From Megalobrama amblycephala (taxonomy: Eukaryota; Chordata; Actinopteri; Cypriniformes; Xenocyprididae): DNA of 64,000 nt. Under the pieces are notes generated by a model. That model was not told the DNA's origin. It was given only the letters and a program-made list of their open reading frames with translations, and ran no database searches. This document shows, one piece after another, positions 11,801 to 23,154 of the stretch. The position numbers were made by a program, and so were the translations under genes. The stretch is from assembly GCF_018812025.1 (NCBI RefSeq), contig NC_063058.1, positions 19,956,297-20,020,296 of the forward strand, given 5' to 3'. The number at the start of each line of letters is the position of its first letter. The stretch's first letter is position 1.

Positions 11801-14800
11801 AAACCTTTATGGCAACAATATGGCAACATTTTATTTTGACTATGGCAACATTTGTATTTTAAAACCTTTATTTTAATATGGAAACATGACACCTCATTCT
11901 ACAATATTTCTATGATTAAATCGCTGACTTCTCCCCCATCAGCCAATCACTGTGTGTTTACTCCATAGCAATGAGGTCAACCCCGCCCTTACTCTTAGCT
12001 TAAGACTTCAGTCTATTCCTTAGTAAAAGTTTGTCTCAGCAGCTTTGTGAATAGGTTTTAAGAGAAAACTCTTAGCTAAGAACTTTTACTGCTATTTAGG
12101 AGAACTCTTAGTGGTAAGATAAAATGTTTTGTGAATACGGCCCCTGAATTCTATGTCTATAGGGCTGTGTTTGTCAGACTTTGTTGGGCCTAATGCATAA
12201 TGCCATGGTGTTCTACGAACACAAATGGTCACTATACCAATAAATGGTTTCCATCACCTTAACACACATTTGAACTAACGCAAAACTCAAAATAATCTGC
12301 GTCTGCGCACTGAATTTTTTTGATAAATCTAACATTATTATGGCTATTATATTATGAATGGAAGAATAGGAATGCAGGATTTGTTGTGACCTTATAAACT
12401 GAAAGAATAAGGAATAGCATAAATCAATTTAATTAAAACATAAAAATGTAAATTAATAAATAATTTTAAAATGGACAAATGAGTAGACATTTAAAATTGT
12501 TGTGCAATACTTGTTTTATGTTAAATGTTTGATTATTCATCATGTTAAATGTAAAAATGTTAAATAAAACAGAACAATAAATTAATAAATAGTAGGCCCA
12601 TATTAAAAAATGAATAGACAATATGAGACTGTTTATTGACATATTTAAAACATAGTTCAATAAAGCCAGCATATAAAAACAATTTGACAGGTTTTTTTTT
12701 TTATTTTTTATTATCCATTTGAAAATATAATTATAGCTAATATTATAAGCTAATATTATAAACTCATAGGGGCAACAAATCAACTTCTGACTCTCTCCCA
12801 TGCCACTCAAAGTATATATAAGATGGGCTGTCATTAGACAGTAAAAATGACCGTATACGATCATTTAAGCGGTAATGTTTTGTTACGCATTTAGGAGAGT
12901 ATTGCAAGAAGCTGCTTACATTAATCTTACTTTAGAAAAAAAAATACAATCATGATTTTTCATGAAAAATTATGTTATAATTATAGGCCTAAATGGTATC
13001 AGCTTGTTTTCATCAATGGTATAATTAATTCAATTCAAATTTATTTGGTTTGTCATGATTAATTTGTGTTCATAATCATTAAATAAAAAAAAAAATAAAA
13101 AAAAAAAAAATCTTCTAACAAGAATAAACAGATTAAATAATTATTGTATTATTAATTATTTTTAACTAGGCCTATCTTGAAACTATCCAAGCAGCGTTTC
13201 GTGCTCAGATGCGATGGCGGAATTAATACATTAACTAAATGTGATTACAGAATATATTTAAATTATCCATCAAATTGTCATTTTCTGCTTACAGTCTTGC
13301 GAATTAACAATAATGCCTGACCAGTAAATTACTTGGTGAACAAAGAAAACATTTTGGCATTAGGCATTAGTTAATGCTTAAACATGTAAAAGTTTTACCT
13401 TATAAATAGAATTTAGTTTCATTAATTTTAAAATTCGTCACCGGAATGAATGGGAACATTATTTATTGAAAATATTTGAAAATATGAGTGGTTCTTAGGT
13501 CAATACTTTTTAATGGCTTGTCAACTTTCCATTCTTCTGCTGCGTGGTTCTAGTCAGCGTTGGATTCAAGCCAACACCGGACTGTTGTCAGCGCCGAAAC
13601 ACATTTTTGTGCACGTGAATTCTTGTCAGCGCTTTAGCGCTGGTCTATGACTGGAAAAATAATCGTTGCAAAAGAAACGATACATAGCTTAGGCTACATG
13701 TTGCATTAAACTGGCAGATTTTAGAATGTTAGGCAATTCTTTTGCAAGTAATTACAAGTTTAATCTTATCTTGCCTGGATCTTTGGTGTAAACTCGTGAA
13801 TGCCCCCCAAGAACACCTGAACGCCCCCCTTTTAAAAATCCTGCTTCCAACGCCCCCCATTGTTCTCTGAACGCCCCCGTTGAGAAACACTACTGTACAT
13901 AGAAAAAGTCTTAGATTTTTTAATTTCAGCTCATGAAAAATGGGGTGTTGTGCTTATAATTTTGTTCAGTGTATTTGGATCAGTATTCTTCAGTATCATG
14001 GTAACCCACTATTAATTAAGTGTTACCAAATACATCAGAAGGAATTACTGTACAAAACTGTACAAAAACGTACTCGGTTACTAACGTAACCTTCGTTCCC
14101 TTAGACACAGAACAAGTACTGTGTCGTAAGTCTTATTATACATAAGACAAGACGCATATGAGAAAAACTCCTTTTTCTCTGATTTCTGAAGCCTTTATTC
14201 AATCACACAGTGTAACTCTACGGCCATTGGTTCGTGGAGTTAAATACGACAGGATAGCCCAGACAACAGGAACTGAAACTCTGTAGTCATCCTCCCAAAC
14301 CCATAAACCAAGGCACCAGTGGAGCCTAGGGTGCATATAGGGGCCACAGAATATAGTTCTGGGTCCTCGCCCCGGGCTGTGCACCAGACGGCAAAGACGG
14401 ATCACTTAAGAAAGTAGAGACGTGTCCCTGACGGAGCTCTAGCTTGTGAGATAGTGTTTAATTATTCTCTAGGAGGCTTGCAGGTTCCCACTGAGAAACT
14501 ACACATGAAGATCCCACAGCTCGGGTCTGGGGTGCCATATCGTACCTCTTGCTTGAGAGAGGAGGTCCCGTCTCAGAGGAATCGGCCATGGCTCCATGGG
14601 CGATAGCCGAGACAGCTTAGAGAACCATGGTTGGGTCCTCCACAGAGGAGCCACCTGGAGGACCTTGTGCGCACCCTCCCTGATTCGTCTGATTATCCGG
14701 GGAATCAGCGCGATCGGGTGAAAAGCATAAAGGTGGAGGATGGGCCATTCGTGGGCCAGCGCACCCCTGGCTTTCGAGAAATATATTGGGCAGTGATAAT

Positions 14801-17800
14801 TGTCTTCTAAGGGGTAGAGGTCCTCCCGAAGACATCCCAAATATTCAGAACTGTGCGAGGGTGGAGTGACCTTTCCTCTGAGGGAAGGTTGCTCCGGGAC
14901 AACATGTCTGCCCCTGCGTTCAGTACACCCTGTATATGTGCTGCTCTCAGCGAGAGCAGGTTGCACTGGGCCCACTCTAAGACGGTTTTCGCTAGAGTGA
15001 AGAGAGCCCACCCTGGTGAATTATGAAGGACACCACCATCATGCTATCTGACCTGACCAAGAAATGGTGTCCCACCAGGAGAGGTAGGAAAGCTGGGAGA
15101 GCTCAATATACTGCCATCATTTCCAGACAGTTGATATGAAGCTCGCTTTCTGGGCCGTTCCAAGCGCCAAAGGATGGTTGTCGCACAGAGCTCCCCAACC
15201 CATCTTGGAGGCATCTGTGAAGACAACCTTCCTCTTGTCCATCGTCCCAATTGCCATGCCCTGCTCGAACCAGCAGGGATTTGTCCAAGGGGCCAGGGTT
15301 GCAACTCAAGCCTAGTTCACCTTGAGCAAGCAACGACCATGTTGCCAGGCTTGGAATGGGGACCCATGGTTTCAGGAAGAACTGCAGTGGGCGCATACGA
15401 AGCAAGCCCAGCAGCAGAGCCGATTATGCTGAATTCATTAGAAAATGAAAAAATGAAAAAATGCGGGGAGCCAGAGATAGCCCAAATGTAAGTACCGTGT
15501 ATTGATATGCCACCCCTTCAAAAGCAAATCTCAAGAATCGCTTGTGATGGGGGCCTATCTGGATGTGAAAATAAGCGTCTTTCAGATCCAGGGTAAAGAA
15601 CCAGTCTCCCGGGCATATTTGCAGGAAGATCTTCTTCATAGTGATCATTCTGAATGAGCGCTTTTTCAGGGCCCTGTTCAGATGTCTGAGATCGAGGATG
15701 GGTCTCAGACCGCCATCTTTTTTGGAAACAAGGAAGAACCTGCTGTAAAAACCTGACTCGCTCAGTGCTGGGGGAACCACCTCTATGGCTCCTTTCGCCA
15801 GCATGGTGTTTACCTCGGAACGCATGATGTGCGCGTCCTTGCTTTCCACAGAGGTTTGGACCATGGCCTTGAATAACGGGGCCCGTTGAGCAAATCGGAG
15901 TACATAACCTTGTTTTACTATCTTCAGCACCCAAGCTGACACTGTGGAGATGGCCTGCTAGGCCTTGGCCTCGTGGCGAGGGGCTGAATTAGTTCTGGCA
16001 CTAAGTTGCTGTAAGGGACCGTGGTGCACATGTGGGATGGAAGAGGTAATTGGCTCTCTTTTTGAGTATTTTGTTTTTATTATATTCACTATAACAGCGG
16101 TGCACTGCCAGGGCATTTGAACAGGCCCTATTCAGGCAACAATCAGATTTTTTCGAGCACCCGGAAATGAATGGGGTGACAGGAAAACTGAGCGAGGCAT
16201 TAGGCCATGACAGGACAGGTGTCCAGCACTTTCTTGGGCTGAGGTCCCTGTTGCTTCGGATGAGGCTGGTGCTTAGCAGAGAGTGAGCACCGTCTATGCT
16301 TAGGCTGTGGCGTGGGCTGAGTGGTTGGTGGTGTGTCTTTGGGTGGATGTAGTTATTCATTAATGAAGGATCAGTATACTAAAGTGTTACCAATTTCCTT
16401 ACTACTAAATATTCCACAGTCAATTGTTAGTGGTATTATAACAAATTGGAAGCAACTCAGCCACAAAGTGGTAGGCCACGTAAAAACACAAGAAGAGTGC
16501 ATAGAGAACTTAATGGAATGGGTTTCCATGGCCGAGCAGCTGCATCCAAGCCTTACATCACCAAGTGCAATGCAAAGCGTTGGATGCAGTGGTGTAAAGC
16601 ATGCCACCACTGGACTCTAGAGCAATAGAGACGTGTCCTCTGGAGTGATGAATCACGCTTCTCTGTCTGGCAATCCGATGGACATTACCTGTTGCCGGTT
16701 GCCAGGAAAACAGTACTTGCCTGACTGCATTGTGCCAAGTGTAAACTTTGGTGGAGGGGGGATTATGGTGTGGGGTTGTTTTTCAGGGGTTGGGCTTGGC
16801 GCCTTAGTTCCAGTGAAAGGAACTCTTAATGCTTCAGCAGTGTTCATTTTTGCAGCCATTTTTTAATTAGTCTTGGTCTTTACCTTCAGACCTATATAGT
16901 TTAGTTTTAGATGTCGAAAAGTAATTGCATTTTTGTCAAGTTTTAGTCATTACTTTTATTTATTTATGAATTCCGTATTTGTTAATTTCCACATTTATTA
17001 ATTTCTATGTTTTTTTATTTCTACATTTCTTTATTTTTACATTTATGTATTTTTACATTTCTTTGTCCATAATGAGGAGGGTGTGGTCAAAGAATATACA
17101 CTAACAAGAAGCGACACTCAATAGAATGTTCCATTGCAACACCGGCGCCCAGCAGCTGCCCTGCGTTTCCGCCATTCTGGGGTGAAAGCGACTCGTCAGT
17201 CCACTAGATTCTATGGCAATATCAGCTGCTTTGTTAAAACAAAACATACATTAAAGCTGAAATCCAATGATGACAACACAGAATAAAATACTATCACTAG
17301 TGATCATCAAATCAAAAAGTTTATTTTACACACTTTGTGTTTAAGTCTTCCACTTTTTTCACAAAACCTTTGCTCTCTAGAAACCCAGTCAGTTTGGGTT
17401 AAAATTCTTTAAAAGCTTATAAACACAGAATTATTACCAACATATGAAATTAAATTAAGGACATGCATCAGAAAAATTGGGAATGTTGGACAATAAATTT
17501 ATAAATATAACAGCTTGATTTTGCAGTGTTGTCTAATGTCCGTTGAAGCAAAATTGTCCAAAAGTGGGAATTATGCGATAACGGACACAGCAATGCCTTA
17601 TAAGATCATTATGTTTGTAGCGTGATCCATTAAAACGTACAATATATATATTTCAATTCAGACCTAGATATTATTACTATTACTCTAGTAGGTCTGAAAT
17701 ATATTGTTCGCTGCAAACATGATGATCTTAAATTTATTAATTATTAATTTACTATTAATAAATGTGTAACGTTACCTCAGATGGTTGAATGGTTGGATTC

Positions 17801-20800
17801 CACAACTGGTAAATTAAAACATATATAAGACAATACAACATACAATTTACTGGTGACTTAATTTTAAAAACTCTTCTATTGCGCTTCTGATTTGGCAGTA
17901 AAATTCGCCGATTTTGGGTGTGTAAGATGTGAAGGATTCTATAGTCTAGTTAGTATTTTCACACCATAATGGCGGCCACGCTACCGGAGCGCCATCTAGT
18001 GACTGTTGCTGCCCAAAAAGTATCAGAGTGTCGCCTCTTGGGTTCTAAGCTCTTTGCTGGAGTGTACATTCACACCGGTGTGATTACAACGTTCAGTGCA
18101 TCACGTGATCAACTGCCAAATTCAAATGTGCGTGCGCACTTTGGCTGTCGCTAAACCAGAGACGGACTCACACAGCGCTTTTCATATATCACATATATGC
18201 AGTGTTTTCAACCACATAATGTTTATTTTAGGTTTCAGACTTTTAAATATATGAGTACTAACAAAACAATACATTTAGAGTTTGTAAAATACACAATGAT
18301 GTCTATAGAAGCGGAAACGTTTTATTCATATCGGATAGGCCTACACATTGTATAAGTAACTTTAAAGTGTACTCTATTCTTCCCCAATTCACCGACTCAC
18401 TTACTTTCATGTATTTTGGGAGAAGTGGATGAATTCATGTGTTGTAAATCCAACAGATCTGATTCTCTGTGCTGCGCAAACTAGCTCAAATAACGTGATC
18501 ATTATAAAGGTGTTTAATCAGCAAAACACATCCACTTGCACATATTTGACAATTGGAATATCATATATTTTATGCTATAGTTAACAAATTTGTGAATATT
18601 TTGAATAAAAAGGAAAAATTTAATAAAAGCGGACCATCAGTCACACAGCTCTGCAGTGTGTTACATGACAAGCAATAACAATTTCATGCTCCCACCTTTG
18701 TGGGAACAGTTTGGGGATAGCCCCTTCCTGTTCCAACATGACTATGCACCAGTGGACAAATCAAGGTCCATAAAGACATGGATGAGCGAGTTTGGTGAGG
18801 ATGAACTTGACTGGCCTGCACAGTCCTGACCTCAACCTGACAGAACACGGGGATGAATCAACATCACTGTCTCACCTCACAAATGCACTTCTAGAAGGAT
18901 GGTCAAAAATTCCTATAAAACACTAGGGGTGCAACGGTTAAGATTATACTCACAGTTTGGTTTGTATCACGGTTTTAGGCTCACGGTTTTGGTACGGTTC
19001 GGTAAGTGCGATGTTCAGGTAAAAAATTACTACTGTCCAATAAAAATAAAGAAAATAACAACAAATAATCAAACGACACAAATAAATACAGTAAAGCAAA
19101 GATACAAATAAATAAAGCTTTTCAGGTTTTTCATGCATCCAGTTTTCAGGTAGAATTTGAATAAAGTAGCTGATAAAATGTAAAACAACATTGCATGTAA
19201 TCTTCACTGTATAAATTAAATATCAATCATTATTAATTATTAAGTTATTATTCAGTCATGAGCAATGAGTGATTTCCTTGTCTTTTGTTGTTTGATAAAC
19301 ATTAACCCTTTCGCACGTAAGTTTTAAATATTCTGGCTGCCCCCCCAGCGTGAGTTTTTTGAAGCGACCGTTATTTAGAACGTATCACTTTATGGTTTCC
19401 AAGGTGACGCGTCATTGCTTGTTATGTGACACACCGCACCACTGTATGAATGCTAACTGCTTTCATTTAATTTTTCCTTTGTTATTCAAAATATTCACAT
19501 TTGTTGACTATAGCATGAAATATCTAATATTCCGATTGACAAATATGTGCAAGTGGATGTGTTTTGCAGTTTAAACACCTTTATAACGATCATGTTAGTT
19601 GAGCCATATGCGCGATGGGCGCCGCCATGTTAGTTTGCGCCGCACAGAGAATCAGATCTGTTGGATCTGTCCCGTGAATTTATCCACTTCTCCCGAAATA
19701 CATGAAAGTAAGTGACTCAGTGAACTGGGGAAGAATAGAGTAAACTTTAAAGTTACTTTCACAATGTGTATCTGATATGAATAAAACGTGTCGTCTAATT
19801 ATAATGGAAAGGGTTGTTATTTCCGCTTCTATAGACACCATTGTGTATTTTACAAACTATAAATATATTGTTTTGTTAGTACTCGTGTGTATTTAAATGT
19901 CTGAAATCTACAATAAACATTATTTGGTTGAAAACACTGCATATATGTAATATATGAAAAGCGCTGCGCGTGTCCGTCTCTGGTTTAGCGCCAGCCAAAG
20001 CGCGCACGCACATTTGAATTTGGCAGTTGATCACACGATGCACTGAACGTTCTAATCACACCGGTGTGATCGTACGCTCCTGGGGCCAGACAAGACTGAT
20101 CACACCGGTGTGATCGTACGTGTTAAAGGGTTAAACACATTGAGACAGCAGGAATGCAAGGGCTGCTGTCTCTTTAAGACATAATACACAGATCAGTACA
20201 CTGATACTGAACACATGCGTTCTTTCTCAAGTGGATAAGTTCACTTAAGACATAACCGACTATGCTTGCTAGGATACTCACAAAGATGGGCATGTTGACA
20301 TAATTTTGTGTGAATTTGTCCGTTCAAGAACAAGACTTGAAAGAGACCTCAACATTTGTGATTGCGATTTGCGACATGTCGAATGAGTGCAAAAATCTTC
20401 TCACAGAGCTCACGCAAGTTCTCTTTTGTGCCTTGCACTCCAATGTTTAAATTGGCAAGTCTTAAATAAGTTTAGTTTAAATGCAGATAGCAATGTGTGC
20501 TATTCAGGTCTCACCTGCACTTGTGCGCTATCAGCTCCTGTGTGATGACAGCACTCGCATTGAACAAAGTTTAGGAGAAGCCAGAATGCGTATCCATCGT
20601 CAGAAACATACGTTAGCCTTACTCTGTCTGTCTGTCTGTCTGTTTTATTTATTTTCTGCAAATGAACCACGGTGCAAGTGCGTGCCAAACCGAGTGTGCA
20701 GAACAGTATGGTTCAGTTTTTTACTGAGAACCATTTCACCCCTAATAAACACACTCCTAAACCTTGTGGAAAGCCTTGAAAGAGTTGAGGCTGTTATGGC

Positions 20801-23115
20801 TGCAAAGTGTGGACCAACTCCATATTAAACCCTACGGATTAAGAATGGGATTTCATTACAGTTCATGTGCACGTAAAGGCAGATGCCCCAAAACCTTTGG
20901 CAATATAATGTATACAGTATTTTTTTAAAAATACTAAACATTGTTAATTATACAGTATTTGTGTATTACAGCCCAGAATGAACTGGCAGGAAAAGGGGTA
21001 GGAATATGTGATGAGCTCATCACATTAGAGGTCATGTCACCAGATGTGTGTGACCTCACACTGATCGATCTACCTGGAATTGCCAGAGTCCCAGTAAGAG
21101 GACAACCAGAGGATATTGGAAACCAGGTGAAATGTTAAATCTGATTTTACACTTTGAACTAGTATCAATCCAGGTTTTAAACTTTGTCTTTATGTCTTGT
21201 AGACCAAAAGTCTGATCATGCAATTTATTAAGAAGCCAGAAACTATAAACCTGGTAGTTGTCCCTTGTAACACTGACATTGCAACAACGGAAGCATTAAA
21301 AATGGCACAAGAAGTAGATCCTAAGGGCAGAAGAACTCTCGGTAATTAAACAGATGGTCTACACAACATCTAATATATCAACACATATCTTTGAGCACCT
21401 CCGTCTGCAAATGCACATTTTACAAAATTACTATTTTTCATTCTCACAGCCATTTTGACCAAGCCAGACCTCATAGACAAGGGAACAGAGAAGAACATTC
21501 TGGACATTGTCCACAACAAAGTGATTCCTCTCCGCAAAGGTTACGTCATGGTGAAGTGTAGAGGACAAAAGCAGATCGATGAGAAAATTCCTCTGGAGGA
21601 GGCAGCTCAAATGGAGAGAGATTTCTTCCAAAATCATGACCATTTCAGGTTAAAGATAGAAAAGAATAGAAAAGAATAGAATTTTGTTCCCTAATGCTAA
21701 GTTTTCTGTTACTTTGTCCTCTTTGGTAATATCTCTAAATTAATATTTCAAAATTGCTGAATTACCCATTTGGACCTCCCTTTAGTACTCGAGTATAAGG
21801 TTTTATTAATATTTCTTAGGAAAAAAATATTTAACAACTTAAGCTTCATTTCTTATTAATATCTAGGGTCAGTAATTCTCTTAATATTAGATAATTTGAC
21901 CTTTGACAAGGTGTTTTTGTGTTATGACTCACCAAAAAACTTATATATATCTATATATTCTATTTTATTGATAAAGATGTGTACAGTCACATATTTGGAA
22001 GGCTTTTTAATTTATGGTTACACCACATGATATTTGTTGTCATTAAATTGAATGACAATTGAATTTGCAAAAGTTTGCCTCCACTAATGCATCCCTAAAA
22101 AATACTTTTATTAATGTTAAAATAATGCCATTATTAATGCACCTTACAAAAAGTGCCTTCTCTTTTTCTACAGATGCCTCTTGAATGAGGATAGAGCAAC
22201 TATCAAATGTCTTGCCATCAGTCTGACTAAGCGTCTCGTTAATCATATCAAAGTATGTTTCTAAATTTCTCAACCTAAAAAATGTCTATTCATACTGAGT
22301 ATGAATTTAGTTAAACATGAACTGCAATTTGTGGCAGGATGGGTTGCGAGACTATAACTAAATTGAGTTTTACCCCCCTTTTTTTGTCAGAAATCACTGC
22401 CACAGCTCAATGAGCAGACAACAAAGCTGTTGTGGGACGTGAAAAATGAGCTCAAAGAGTGTGAGGGTGGACCACCAAATGACCCTAAGGGGGCCAAACA
22501 ATTCCTCACTGAAGTAAGGTCTCAAATCATAATTTTATGATGATCACTGCAAGTCTTTTTGTTTCTGAGAATTATTAGGGCTCCAAGCTACAGGATCCCT
22601 ACTGTGTTTGTTCAGATTTCCTCCTTCTTTATTTTTCAAAATAAGGGCAAGACAGAACTCTAACTCTAGCAGGTTGGGTTGGGTCTCCTATACTGTATGT
22701 ATTCTCTGATAGTTTGTATATGAGGTCCTGCCCACTTCTGGAGCTTCTACCCCTTTTTAGTAGTTCAGGCAGCTTCATTCTTCTCCTTTTACACACCTTT
22801 TATTGGTATTGCAAAAGAAAACTTAAGATTGGCCAAGAATTTGTAATATTAAGTCATTTATAGTTGATCATAACCTGCATTTTAAAACATTTTTTATAAT
22901 GTTATCTGAGGTCCACTAACATGTTTTTTTATAAAAAATTTTTTAGAAGTAATAATCTATTTTCTTTTTGCATTTATGGCAGATTTTTTTTTATCGCAAT
23001 TTCATGTCATCAAAAGCCTTTTATTTATAGGAACTCAGTAATAACTCAACAGCATTACAATTTAGCTTTCTGTACTTTGGCAGGGGAAAGCACCCTGGAC
23101 AGATGGCCCGTCCAT

Positions 23116-23154
<39 letters not shown>

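Larger units (their letters stand above)
9214..13971. mobile_element. TA-flanked MITE (mariner/Tc1-type ends), split by a hAT insertion
   Basis: The left end, CACTGAACAAAATTATAAAC (9214), and the right end, its inverse complement ending TTTTGTTCAGTG (13971), form terminal inverted repeats. Both are flanked by TA, typical of Tc1/mariner-type integration. The intact 327-bp copy is at 53605-53931 in Mx copy 3. Here it is interrupted at 9458-13892. It has no coding capacity. Confidence 0.8.
14080..16348 (-). mobile_element. Second DIRS-family fragment, in Mx copy 1 intron 4
   Basis: The left side begins CGGTTACTAACGTAACC, resembling but not identical to the terminal repeat of the other DIRS family here. 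The - strand carries reverse transcriptase (15424-15942) and downstream RNase H-like pieces (15044-15405, 14499-15011) separated by stops. No recombinase part was recognised. The same fragment with other deletions lies in copy 3 at 54036-56365. Confidence 0.7.
16387..20920 (+). pseudogene. Tc1-like transposon with broken transposase, in Mx copy 1 intron 4
   Basis: Pieces of one Tc1 transposase appear in order on the + strand: helix-turn-helix end and linker at 16387-16560, then [22 protein letters not shown] and [13 protein letters not shown] to 16833. After an inserted block, [19 protein letters not shown] and following residues run at 18677-18915. After a hAT insertion, the C-terminus and 3' end run at 20745-20920. 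The second catalytic Asp (QHD) is visible. Stops and frameshifts make it dead. Its last bases are about 50 bp before Mx exon 5. Confidence 0.8.

Noticed and set aside
12466..12864. 132-codon - strand frame inside the hAT as a transposase
   Set aside because: AT-driven Ile/Asn/Tyr/Leu-rich translation with no transposase motif.
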